In this document: positions 49,001-58,562 of the stretch, in pieces
Layout: each line of letters starts with the position of its first letter
How positions within the stretch are numbered: the stretch's first letter is position 1
Assembly: GCA_012932295.1 (NCBI GenBank)
Contig: JAAONU010000001.1
Location: forward strand, 2,232,001-2,296,000
Source: Cyclina sinensis
Lineage: Eukaryota; Mollusca; Bivalvia; Venerida; Veneridae
Direction of reading: 5' to 3'
Length of the DNA stretch: 64,000 nucleotides
Notes under the pieces: generated by a model
The model's input: only the letters and a program-made list of their open reading frames with translations
What the model was told of the DNA's origin: nothing
The model's database searches: none
Made by a program: the position numbers and the translations under genes

Positions 49001-52000
49001 AACCATCCTGTACAGTTTTAAGGTCCAGGGAGCAGTTGTTCTTTAGTTATTAATTGGACACCATTTTCAAAGTGCGGGCTCCTGTGAGCCTGATCTTTGA
49101 CCTAGTGGGCCCAAAAACTATAGGGTTCATCTAAGATGTCCAACCTATCTACCCAATCTCAAGTCTCTTTGCCTATGCATTCTCAAGTTATTGATTGGAA
49201 ACCTTTTAATCTACAGACAGACTGACAGACATAAGCAGAGGAACATACTGCCACTTCTTCAAGGGAGGACAAAACCATTATAAACTGAAATCCCAGCCCA
49301 TGACTGCAGGTTTACCTGTCATAGATCTGCTGCAGCTGCTTTGCTAACTGGCTCTTTTCTATCATGGTCTCATATGGAGATGTCAACATATCTACAACAA
49401 AAGGACATATGCAACCTGAGGTAAGCCATATTAGCTGGAAGACGGATGAACAGAAAAATCATATTATGATAGCATAAAACCGACTAATACTTTTTACAGC
49501 ATATTTTGAATGATAATTAACAAAGCATTTTTAGAAAGTGTCACTTGTCATTTGTTTCTGTCATTTGTAAAAATGAAAATGGCTAAATACCAACAAACAG
49601 AACATTTAACAAAAAGGAATTTTCAGAAGATGAATAACAACATTGGAAATGCCATCATATCAGTGTGAATATAAGCTCAAAATGATAATATCATGTAAAA
49701 CAAAAAAGCATATTTAAAATAAAAGTACATATTCACATAAAATGTAGCAGTTAAAGAGTTTAAGTAGAGCATTAATGTTTGTTATCTAACAGTTTTTAAA
49801 GTCTTAGTTACAGAACTTTTCCCCCAAAATAACCTACCTTCAGGCAATGAGTTAACTTCTTCATAAACAGTGGCCATAATCTTGGCCTGTGAAGACAGGT
49901 ATTGACATCTTTTCTCCTCATGTTTTAAAGCAACTGACAACTGTTTGGAGAGATCCTGGTAACATGATACTATCCATGGACCTTGTGTGGCCTACAATGT
50001 GACATAATATACACCATATTCCATACATTAATGTATATCTTAGATAAAAGAAATCCATTTAGTCTTTGTTTCAAACAGAAAAAAATAAGCCATTGTTACT
50101 GTTACTGCATCCCTTACCCAGAGATCATAGGTTTACATCCCCATGGAAGACATGATCAAGACTTCTATAAGCCTCTTTTTTAAGCATGTTGTCAGAACAG
50201 CTCATTTTCAAACTAATAATAAATAACATCAGTTCTGAGAACTAAGTTGTAGTGACTGATTATTAGTCCTACTGACTGATTCTCAAAAGTAATTCAGCTG
50301 AGTCATTTTAGAATAAACTACTTATACATGTATCTAAATTGAACAAATGTCTATTTTAAGATGTCAGAAATGTATGATTTACCTGAAGGACAAAGAAAAC
50401 ACTGAAGGACAGAATCTTATGGCCAGATTTGCTAGAGTCATCCCCCAAGAGTACTGGAAAACCGACAAAGCGTACATCATCTATCTTCACATCAAATGCT
50501 TGTCCACATAATGTAGATTTTACAACCAACAATATCACAAGTGTATTGTCTGACAACCTGAGCAAAACAGAGGAAAAACTGATGTTAACAAGAAAAGTAA
50601 ATGCATATACACTGAACTTCTAAGCAACAAACATGTAAGTCACTACTCTTTTATGCAGAGTTCCTAATTTTCCTGTATGGGGTTCTCACAGGATAACATG
50701 TACTTTTCATGTATGAAAAATCCAGAAAAGTAACAATACTAGAAGATATCAAAAGTTATTATAAGAATACTTATAGGGAAGCTAAGGGTTGCAGGGGTAG
50801 AGCTATGGACTCTTAAACCAGATTGTAGGATTAAATCCCATTACTGGTCTGAAACTACTAAATTCTCAATTTGGCACAAGTGCAAAATCCAGGAAGCACA
50901 CAAATCTTATGTTAGTTGTAAGAACTTGAGACTAAGTACTGTCAATGTAAACAAATACTGATGAGTCATTCCTTAAACTGACCTTAATTCTTACAATAAG
51001 AGATTTAAGCTATGACTTACCCAGCAAGAACCCCTTGCTTTGTACTGACAAGGTCCCTGAAAAAGACAATTTAACAAGTTACCAAATTCCATCTGTTTCT
51101 AGACATAGCTATAGTATTTCAACAGTAATGTTCCTGAAAAGTAAAAAACTATCTATCATACAGTCAGCAATATTGGATGATTGTTGAAATGCACTGCCAA
51201 TGCTATGCACAATACAATTTACATTGCTATATTACATTGCTATGATGCTTGGTCTTCTTTCTATTTCATGGCTTTGGCTGCAGTCTGGTGTTTTTTGTTT
51301 GTTTGTTTTTGTGTGTGTTTTTTTTGCTCTTTTTACTGATAGATTATTAGTAAAGCTTAAGATAAATGACCAAAGCCATTATGTGAACAGTAATACAACA
51401 ATAAGTGTATATAAAAATATGATAGATTAGTAATAATTGTGAAACATCTTATAAAATATTCATACAACTTTATGCACAAGCCTGTCAGACATCATCTACA
51501 TTGTATCTATGCTAATATTCATTTTTGTTCATTAGTCCTGTTCTAAGTGAAAGAATAAAGTTTTAAGAACATGCATCAATGGGTTTTAGTGAGTTTAAAA
51601 CCTTCTGAACCCCTACTTTATATGTATAATCCTGAGTCATAAAGACTGTGTAAAATATCTAAACATTTAATATATTTCAGAACACATGATGGCGAATGGC
51701 CTATGCTTACAAAAACATGCACTGAACAAGAACTGTCACTGTAAGATGACTATGCCCCCAAAGTGGTGCTGTGACCTTTGAGCTGAGAGCCAGTCATTCA
51801 GGGGTCAAGGTCAAATAAATATAGGTCACTGGGAAGGTCTTGTCCAAAGGAGTGTTGTGTCCAAGTATGAAGTAAATCCACTTAATAATATGGAAGTTAT
51901 GGCCAATGTTAAAGTTTTTGGACAATTGGATCTTCAAGGTGAAGGTCTTTCAGGGGAAAGGTCAAACAAATACAGGTCAGTGGGAAGGTCTTGTCCAAAG

Positions 52001-55000
52001 GGGTGTTGTGTCAAAGTATGAAGTAAATCCACTTACTAATAAGGAAATTATGGCCAATGTTAAAGTTTTCGGACAAACTGACAGACAGACGGACAGTTCA
52101 CAAACTACATGCCTCCCTTCGGGGGCATAAAAAAAATCTTACAATATCATACAGTAAACAGTGTGATGACCTCACAGAATTTCAACGCTAACAAAATGCT
52201 TTAAAGTTTCTCTTACTTTCTTCGCTGATAGTCCTCTGTTACTATCAAGGCATAAGGATTCCTGGGACTAGCTGAAATGAATAAAATGCCAAATTATCGG
52301 AATGAGATTTATCAGATGAAAATTACAAACAAATTAGCACAGTTCAAAATGTCACATACTATTACGAAAATCAAGTTATAATCATTGCTAATTATCAATG
52401 ATTAACAGATTTAATCTATTTTACTAACAAGAATAGCATTCTTTATGTAAATATAACATAACTTTGAGACATAACTATATATAAAACATAGGATTATCCA
52501 AGAAGTTTTAAAGGTTGTTTTTTTCCAGTAAGGTCATTATGAACAAGTGTGATCAGTGATCACATGTGTCGCCTGATGATAGCCAATTAAACAGTAGTAT
52601 TGAGAGGTGATTGGACAGTTTGTAGGCTAAAACTTATTTTATTATCCAAGGGCCATATCTCAGCCAAAAATCATTCAACCGAAAAACCTGTTAGACTTGC
52701 GCAAGTACTTGAGGTACCGATCAATCCTGTAACATTTCATTTAAATTGCTTCAGTAGTATAAGAGAAGTAGTCCGGACAAACTTTAAAAATAAAAATAAT
52801 TAAAGGGCCATAACTCTTACAAAAATCATTGAACTGAAAAATGCTGACCATATGCACAACTAGACTTGGTACTGATCATTCCTGTAAAGTTTGGATGAAA
52901 TTGCACCAGTAGTTTCTGAGGAGTAGTCTGGACAAGTTTTGTGATGGACAGACAGACAGTTGGATGGACAGACCGACAGATGATGGAGAAGTGATCCCTA
53001 TATGTCATGGCTACTTTGTAGCATGTCGCAGCTACTGTGAAGCCTGCAACACAAAAATCATTATTTGGCCAAAACGCCTTTTTCATTCAAGGGCCATAAC
53101 ACAGCCAAAAATCATTCAACCAAAAAACCCGTTAGATACGCCCATATACTTGAGGTACTGATCAATCCTGTAACATTTCCTTCAAATTGCATAATTAGTA
53201 TAAGGGAAGTTATCCGGACAAACTTTGAAAATAAAAATCATAAAAGGACCATAACTCTGACAAAAATCATTGGACTGGAAAATGCCGATGACATGCACAA
53301 CTAGACTTGGTACTGATCATTCCTGTAAAGTTTGGATGAAATCGCACCACTAGTTTCTGAGGAGTTGTCCGGACAAGTTTTATGATGGATGGATGGACAG
53401 ACGGACGGTAGTACTCTGTAGCAGGCAACACAAAAATCACAGAATAAATCCAATGTACAGTGCAACTAACAGGGTTCAAACACTTGACAACTTAAGTGAA
53501 AATATGTAACCAGCTTGTTCCAAATTGTTTATGTTATGCATTCATCTCCTGGTTTAAAAGTACATAAATTTCATTTTTCATTCCTTTATGATTATGAAGA
53601 TGAATATTCCAGTCCTGTATAGTATGGTAAAAAAAATTAGCTGAAACTTATCTGTTAGTGGTATATAAAAACTTTCAAATTTATGTGCACAGTATGAGTA
53701 GATAAGAGGATGAAACTTTTTTTTTTTTTAAAAACTCTTTAAACATATTTCAGTCTCACTAAACAATATGGTATCAGTCATTGACATTGTCTGTAAATTA
53801 ATATTATATGCAGATAACAGCACTGTTAATATTATGATAAAGGTCTTGAGTATTGTTCCGAATGGCTTGTTGACAATAAGTTGTCTCTTCATTTAGGAAA
53901 GACAGAATTTGTACTAACTGGACCAGAAAGGTCATTATGAAAACATAAGGATTCTTAAGTTACCTGTAATGGTCATATGTCCAGCCCTTATACAATATCA
54001 TTTTATAAAAGACTGACCAAGTACATGAAGACTCAATCACAAATTACACAGAACAAACTCATCAGGTTTACACAGAATCTTAGTCCAAGAACATAGATCT
54101 GTTAAAACTTATCAATTTCAGCAACTTAGTTAAATGAACATTGAAAATGAAGTAAAGCATTAATAGATAATCATATATGCATCAAATTTATTACAAAAAA
54201 AAATTAATGTTTCCTATCAAACAATGTTAAAACGTACAATACTGGAATAAGTGTATACATTATTGTTTTCTTTTACAATGGAATTAAAGACTCAAATATT
54301 CCTCCAGAAAATATCGAAAGTATTGAAAGAATGCAGAAGATGTTTATAATATGTATCATTGGATTTTAATTACAGTCCACACTCAGTATGTCAAAATCGC
54401 TTAAGTCCAATTTCCAGCTGAGTCAAATTAATTTTCAGGTCTCGTCAATAAACCTTCTTTATCTATATTATTTAACTCCTGTTAAGCCGAATTCGACATG
54501 TGCGAACTTCAGCTATGTGGATGGTATTTTTCGGTCCCGTTGTATATTTTGCTATGTATTTTTCGATTTGATAAGTGGAAGTGTGAACAAATATTTTTGT
54601 CACTGATCAAGTAAATTATTGGCATGATAAATTCCTTAATTTTAACAAATTTGAGTGAATAAAAAGGTCAGTATTGAACTGTGTTTTTCATGTTTCTTTA
54701 TAGGCTAAAAATGTTTTATGTCTGTATGTTGAAAAATTTTATGTCATGTTAATTTGGTAAATATTTTTCTCCGTATTCTAGTATTTGTCGTTACTGTCTG
54801 TCTATTTACAGCATGTGTACATGTTTACTTTTACCTGTTTCGCATCACATTCTTTTGAATAGAATAGAATAGAATGGTTTTGATGTACCCATGTAGGAAG
54901 GAGAAACGAGTTAACCCTACACTTGAAGAGAAAACCCGCTGATTTAAAACCATAGTTAGTCAGGGGAATATATCATGAACTCTAGTGAAATAAGAAAAGC

Positions 55001-57601
55001 GGTTTCATTTTGTGTAAACCACACAATTGAAGATTATATATGTCAGGCTGTGCTCTACATTCCACACTTTAATTAATTATTGCATGCTTTTTAATCACTT
55101 GAATCACATTTCATGAGCGTTGCTGCTTTGTGCGGGATGATAAATGTATAACTGACACAAAACATTGTTAGGTATACAAGCAACAGACATGTCGAATTCT
55201 GGCTAAGTCGAAGTAATTTACTCGGTCTGCCCGAATTCGAGATATTGAAAGTGGACTGTATTTGTTTCAGTGTGTGAAATGTGTTTTTTGTTCTAGTCAA
55301 GACTCAAGAGCATAGTTTTACATATTTTCCTTTTTCAACCAAAGCCTTGACCAATACCAAAAAGATTGTCTTTTTTTGTTTATTCTACCTTTTTCTATTT
55401 ATATGGACCCCACTGGATATAAGGTTTCAGCTTACAGGGCTATCTATAGGTGCATAGGACATAGCATAATTATTATTTATTTTATGTTTGAAAGTGTGCA
55501 CTTACATGGTTTAGTTTTTTCCTATGTATATAATTTTAATATGAACTTTGTGATATAGTTTATGTTAATGTGTGCTATTACCATTAAGAATAAATAAAAA
55601 TAAATGAATTTTAGTTTAAGATATCGTGAAAAATTATTTAACCGCAATGCACACTTTTTTACTTTTGCTCAAAATTCTGAAGTTCTGAACATTTTCTGAA
55701 GAACTTACAGTTTAGATGATGGCTTTCATCTCAACGCCATTCTTGCTTTATTAGTTTAACTTTTATGACCATACATGCCGTTTAGGGTTGGATCATTAAC
55801 GGGAGATTTGTAGAAAATTGCCGGGTTTTTGGACATCACAACGGGGTAAAAACGAAAACCAAAAAACGTGTTTCTGACGTCATTCATGGTACTTTATTCA
55901 ACATAGTGTAACAATAATCAGGCGAATGAAACAAGTTTATGTATAATTAAGAGTTTACATTTCCAGCATGTTATATAATCTAATGATTTTTCTTTTTATT
56001 TCTAATTTCAGAATTAAAATACTTATTTTACTCTACAAAATAAATTTCGATATCTACAGAAGTTTCAATAGTCTCTGAATTTTAATGAAACAAGAATAAT
56101 GTCGTACTTACCTTTGATCTGTACAAAGCAAAACAAAACAAACAAAAAGCAACAATTTTATTTCTTTCAACTGGCAGTACATAATCTTTAATGAACTAGT
56201 ACATTAAAAGTATCGTATAATCATATTTAATAATCCTGACATGTCTTCTTGTTGCAAACATCAATTACGTCAATCAGGCGCTAAGTATTACCCCGGGCAA
56301 TGACCAGATGTTACTGACAATTAACACTAACGCGCGTAAGAAAGAGCCGACTTTTGTCACATAATCAACCAATTATCGATCTCGCATGTCAAGGTTTTGA
56401 CTTGGTATATTCAAACTTGGACTTAAGTGTGTATTCAACGAATTTTATGGATTTTTTTTTCTTTCAAGACAAAATGTTGATTTATTGGGAGATTTGGGTA
56501 TTCGCCGCGGCACCTGGATAAGGGTCTAAATATCGGGAGAACCCGGCGAGTAACGGGAGAACGGCATGTATGTTTATGACCCTCATAGCTTCTGAGGCTT
56601 ATTGGTTTTAAAACATGATGTTAATTAGATGAAAAAAAAAACTATTGAAAAATATTGCAAAAAACAGAAGACACTTCCTTCATATTATTGGACAGAAAAC
56701 AGTAGCTTTTCAAGATATTTTTGTTATTGTAACAGATAAGAAAATTTAGTTTTAATGGACCAAATTTCCGTTCATTCTAGATCAAATTATGTCCAGACTA
56801 CACACTAAACCTTACTACATCATTTACATTTCAATGAAAATAAGGTCTAACCATCTGTTGTACAACTCCTGTGATAAAATGCCTATTAATCAATCATTTA
56901 AACTTTACTATCTCATTGGAATTTTACATTTCATTTTCCATTACCTCTTGTCACACCTAATTCGGAGATGGCTTTTCACAGCTGTGTCCCCCTTTTTACT
57001 TTTAAATTCACTATTTTTCATACTAACAAATCAACGCGCACCCTTCATGTCTATAACACTCGCAAGAGGAGTTGACATTATCACTAAGATAGTTAGATTT
57101 CAGGTTATTGAAAATTACAATGCCTTTCTTTATTATTGATTTATTTTTAAGGTGAAAATGTTCAGACGTTTTTCTGGAAACAACTTATCATTTTATTTAT
57201 AGCAAAACTTCAACTTGTTACTGCCAAAAGTCAATGCTGACCATACAAGGCAATACTAAATATCAACCTACATAGTATTAGTAACAAAGTCCTGCCCCTT
57301 GGCTCGGGACAGGAACTGTTTAACACTTATACAGTAAGTGTATGACATTAAACGCCATTAGTAATGTTTAAAGTTTGTGGCAGCTAGGAAATCCCCGGAT
57401 TTGCGGTTCGAAAAGATTGGAAGCGAAATCACTTGGGTCGAAAATTCTCGAAACAAAACTTGCATTGAAACGTTTTTCTCAACCTTTGCTTTTGCCTGTG
57501 TTTTCTTGACGTTCTCCAGGATATTTGAACAACAATCTATTCCCTCTTGTTCCAGAAGTAACTAATATTATGGACTTGAGCTCCTGTGTTTCTTCGCTCA
57601 T
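40090..57601 (-). CDS. NPRL3: NPRL3, GATOR1 complex subunit, 14 coding exons
   Basis: GATOR1 (DEPDC5-NPRL2-NPRL3) is the GTPase-activating complex for RagA/B that switches off TORC1 at the lysosome when amino acids fall. Coding exons (minus): 57601-57484, 52271-52217, 51056-51021, 50557-50383, 49991-49838, 49391-49316, 48648-48534, 47356-47322, 46330-46174, 45839-45733, 42363-42234, 41513-41309, 40981-40753, 40231-40090. Every junction is GT-AG, all phases agree, and the total is 1734 nt: 577 residues, close to human NPRL3. Conserved landmarks: [18 protein letters not shown] (residues 11-28, longin-type start), [81 protein letters not shown] and [16 protein letters not shown]. Exon 1 ends at a weak donor (AAAG/GTTGAG) before a 5.2-kb intron. 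The tail is shorter than the vertebrate C-terminus. Confidence 0.96.
41745..41870 (+). repeat. 3' end of a non-LTR retrotransposon or derived SINE
   Basis: In an NPRL3 intron, 'tgttgcctctttaaataaagac' runs into an (ATT)n microsatellite (41837-41866). That is the usual tail of CR1/L2-like elements. No coding part is attached. Confidence 0.5.
43017..44325 (-). mobile_element. Helentron-like element, ATGCCSCCGA family
   Basis: Minus orientation: starts after TTTTT with ATGCCGCCGAAGGGAGGCAT (44325) and ends near TCGGGGGCAT, a small hairpin, and CTCTTG at 43017 before TT. The core is about five units of roughly 165 bp ('cgaccatcactgcattatctc', 'aagtgtgaccttgacctttgagctagagac', 'ttatgccaagttattttaaaatcca'). 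Lies in an NPRL3 intron. Relatives: 51727-52128 and the fragment at 47940-48163. Confidence 0.65.
44654..45690 (-). mobile_element. Helentron-like element, AACCAGGTTTTCAAC family
   Basis: Minus orientation: starts after T's with AACCAGGTTTTCAAC (45690-45676) and has its perfect 15-bp inverse at 44692-44678. A short CAC..GTG hairpin and CTTCTTG at 44654 follow. The core is about five units of roughly 150 bp ('cagacacctgggtagcaatccc', 'gatataagctacccatacaccaag', 'ctatttttagcaacagtgaccttgacc'). In the same NPRL3 intron as 43017-44325. Confidence 0.7.
46430..46650 (-). repeat. tRNA-derived SINE, family B, copy 2
   Basis: Inverse of the copy at 39245-39480. On the minus strand the head CAGTGGTCCAGTGGTAATCC is followed by B-box-like GATCGATTCCC, TCTTTCGGATGAGACATTAA and GGGGTGTCTCTGGAATGG. 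In the intron between NPRL3 exons 8 and 9. Confidence 0.75.
46880..47080 (-). repeat. tRNA-derived SINE, family C, copy 3
   Basis: Degenerate relative of 11779-12005, with matching 'cttattcac..ttttacatc', 'ttcttgcaattta', 'gactgcttcttggactgaaaccagta' and 'gatctccagatcaggaag' on the plus strand. In an NPRL3 intron. Confidence 0.55.
47940..48163 (-). repeat. Fragment of the ATGCCSCCGA Helentron-like family
   Basis: One core unit ('aagtgtgaccttgacctttgagctactgacc', 'tatgtcaagtaattttaaaatcc') and a degraded head 'tatgctgccccaaatgttcagggagcat'. At 48163 the CAAGAG that ends another such element follows directly; tandem units of unknown boundary ('cctgtgagcctgatctttga') continue at about 48340-49260. 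Confidence 0.45.
50775..50965 (+). repeat. tRNA-derived SINE, family C, copy 4
   Basis: Plus-strand copy: head GTTGCAGGGGTAGAGC with B-box-like GTAGGATTAAATCCC, then 'aaatccaggaagcacac', 'tagttgtaagaacttgaga' and 'gtcaatgtaaacaaa', in the same order as the inverse copy at 11779-12005. Between NPRL3 exons 3 and 4. Confidence 0.65.
51727..52128 (-). mobile_element. Short Helentron-like element, ATGCCSCCGA family
   Basis: Minus orientation: starts after a T run with ATGCCCCCGAAGGGAGGCAT (52128) and has the inverse near 51753. It ends at TTCTTG (51727). Two core units ('gtgggaaggtcttgtccaaag', 'gaagtaaatccactta', 'atggccaatgttaaagtttt') like those at 9600-9740. Length 402 bp. Confidence 0.65.
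52540..53460 (+). repeat. Two long tandem units (~441 bp) in NPRL3 intron 1
   Basis: 'gggccatatctcagccaaaaatcattcaacc' (52650) and its variant at 53091, each followed by 'cttgaggtac.gatcaatcctgtaacatttc', 'tccggacaaactt' and 'tagacttggtactgatcattcctgtaaag', ending in 'gatggacagac' runs. Confidence 0.65.
53770..54240 (+). pseudogene. Non-LTR retrotransposon reverse transcriptase remnant
   Basis: Broken frames give [15 protein letters not shown] (the YADD active-site box with N for the last D), then [13 protein letters not shown], and after further frameshifts HKLHRTN and [10 protein letters not shown]. The order is that of the fingers, palm and thumb end of jockey/CR1/L2-type reverse transcriptases. 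Many stops and shifts; long dead. Confidence 0.6.
54373..55258. mobile_element. Pogo/mariner-like MITE
   Basis: Ends CAGTCCACACTCAGTAT and the inverse CAGTCCACTTTCAATAT (55258 inward) sit directly inside TA on both sides (54371-54372 and 55259-55260). About 22 of the first 29 positions match. CAGT ends with a TA target suggest the pogo branch. No transposase; 886 bp. Confidence 0.65.
55770..56572. mobile_element. MITE-like element with perfect 8-bp target duplication
   Basis: Ends CATACATGCCGTT and its exact inverse AACGGCATGTATG are flanked by the direct repeat TTTATGAC (55762-55769 and 56573-56580). The sub-ends share 'cgggag'-type words. Length 803 bp, no coding capacity. An 8-bp duplication suggests hAT or a related superfamily, but the end bases are not the usual hAT CA(A/G)NG. 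In NPRL3 intron 1. Confidence 0.85.
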
Positions 57602-57698
57602 TCCTACTTTGTTGTTGTTGTTTTAAGTTGTTGGGTCAAAGTTCATATACCAAAAGTAACGTTATTAGGGTAGACAACTTTGACGGTAACTGTCAAAC
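57602..57698. promoter_or_regulatory. Probable bidirectional promoter
   Basis: Only 97 bp separate the NPRL3 start codon (minus) from the ATG of the plus-strand exon at 57699. No TATA box is visible. Both 5' UTRs and the core promoter must overlap here unless each gene has further upstream non-coding exons. Confidence 0.6.
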
Positions 57699-57830
57699 AT
57701 GGCTGCACGTGGGATTTTGAGGCTTGGTAATCAGATAGGTTTATCAAAGCAACATGAATGGAATATATCAAGGATTCTTATTCAGACATTACAGTCACAC
57801 CATACAAGATCATCGCAAGGAAAGGCATTG
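57699..57830 (+). CDS. First coding exon of an unidentified, possibly mitochondrial protein
   Basis: ATG in good context (AACATGG) opens 44 codons: MAARGILRLG.. to ..SSQGKAL, then a donor CATTG/GTATGA at 57831 in phase 0. The peptide is rich in R, S, L and Q with a single acidic residue in 44 (E20), as expected of a mitochondrial presequence. If unspliced it would stop two codons later, so a first exon is more likely. No following exon was recognised up to 64000; the rest probably lies beyond the window. The head-to-head placement with NPRL3 supports a real gene. Family unknown. Confidence 0.55.
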
Positions 57831-58562
57831 GTATGATATGGAAAGATTTTATTTTTATTGCAAGAAATCTCAAGGTCGAAATCAAGTGTCGCGAAAACCA
57901 AATATCAATGAGTTGCATAATAAGGAAAAATACTCTCAGGGCCTTGTCTTGTTTATGAGAGCGCCGACTCTATCTGTTAATAAAATGTTCAGTACATATT
58001 TGTCATGTTTAAAGTACTTAAAATAAATGTTTAAGTAAGATCTCAGTTAAATCTTGTTTTCTTTGTTATTAACTTTTATAATTTTAAATGTTCCTGACAT
58101 GCGCCTGCCTAGTATAGTCAGTATTGACTTTTGGCAGTATTAAGTTGAAGTTGATAATGTCAAAGTTATAGCAGAAGTTGTGGACTAGTTGTAACTGAAG
58201 ATGAATTTCTTTTTATTATTATGTCTTTTCACTGAAAAAGCACCATGGTTATGTTCTTTTGCATATCATTATGTGGTTCAGAGTGATAAAACAAATGTAT
58301 ATTTATAAATCGAAAAGTGAGCTGAGTTGACCTGTGCCGAGTTGGAAAAGGGCCGAGCTGACTCGAGGGCCGAGTAAGTTTTAGGGCAGAGCTGACCCTG
58401 ATTCTTTGCATACTACAAGTAGATTCGCTACACAGTTTGGCAAACTTGTGAATAATAACACAACTGAAACGGGTTAGGTATTTACTTAAAGGCAAACACA
58501 GGTGCTTATTATATGATTTTATTATAGGAACGTTGAATGTTATTGTTTTGAAATCTATTAAT
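57831..58562. other. Presumed intron; nothing recognised
   Basis: AT-rich. Overlapping short frames have no conserved motif. Confidence 0.4.

Noticed and set aside
56112..56118. Possible 7-nt NPRL3 microexon (ATCAAAG) with acceptor and strong donor GTAAGTAC
   Set aside because: Including it would shift the frame and create a stop at the start of exon 2; exon 1 joins exon 2 directly in frame. It also lies inside the MITE at 55770-56572.
57754..58026. 90- and 66-codon plus-strand frames
   Set aside because: They run across the predicted donor at 57830 into presumed intron and lack any recognisable motif; the frame from 57699 fits a first exon better.
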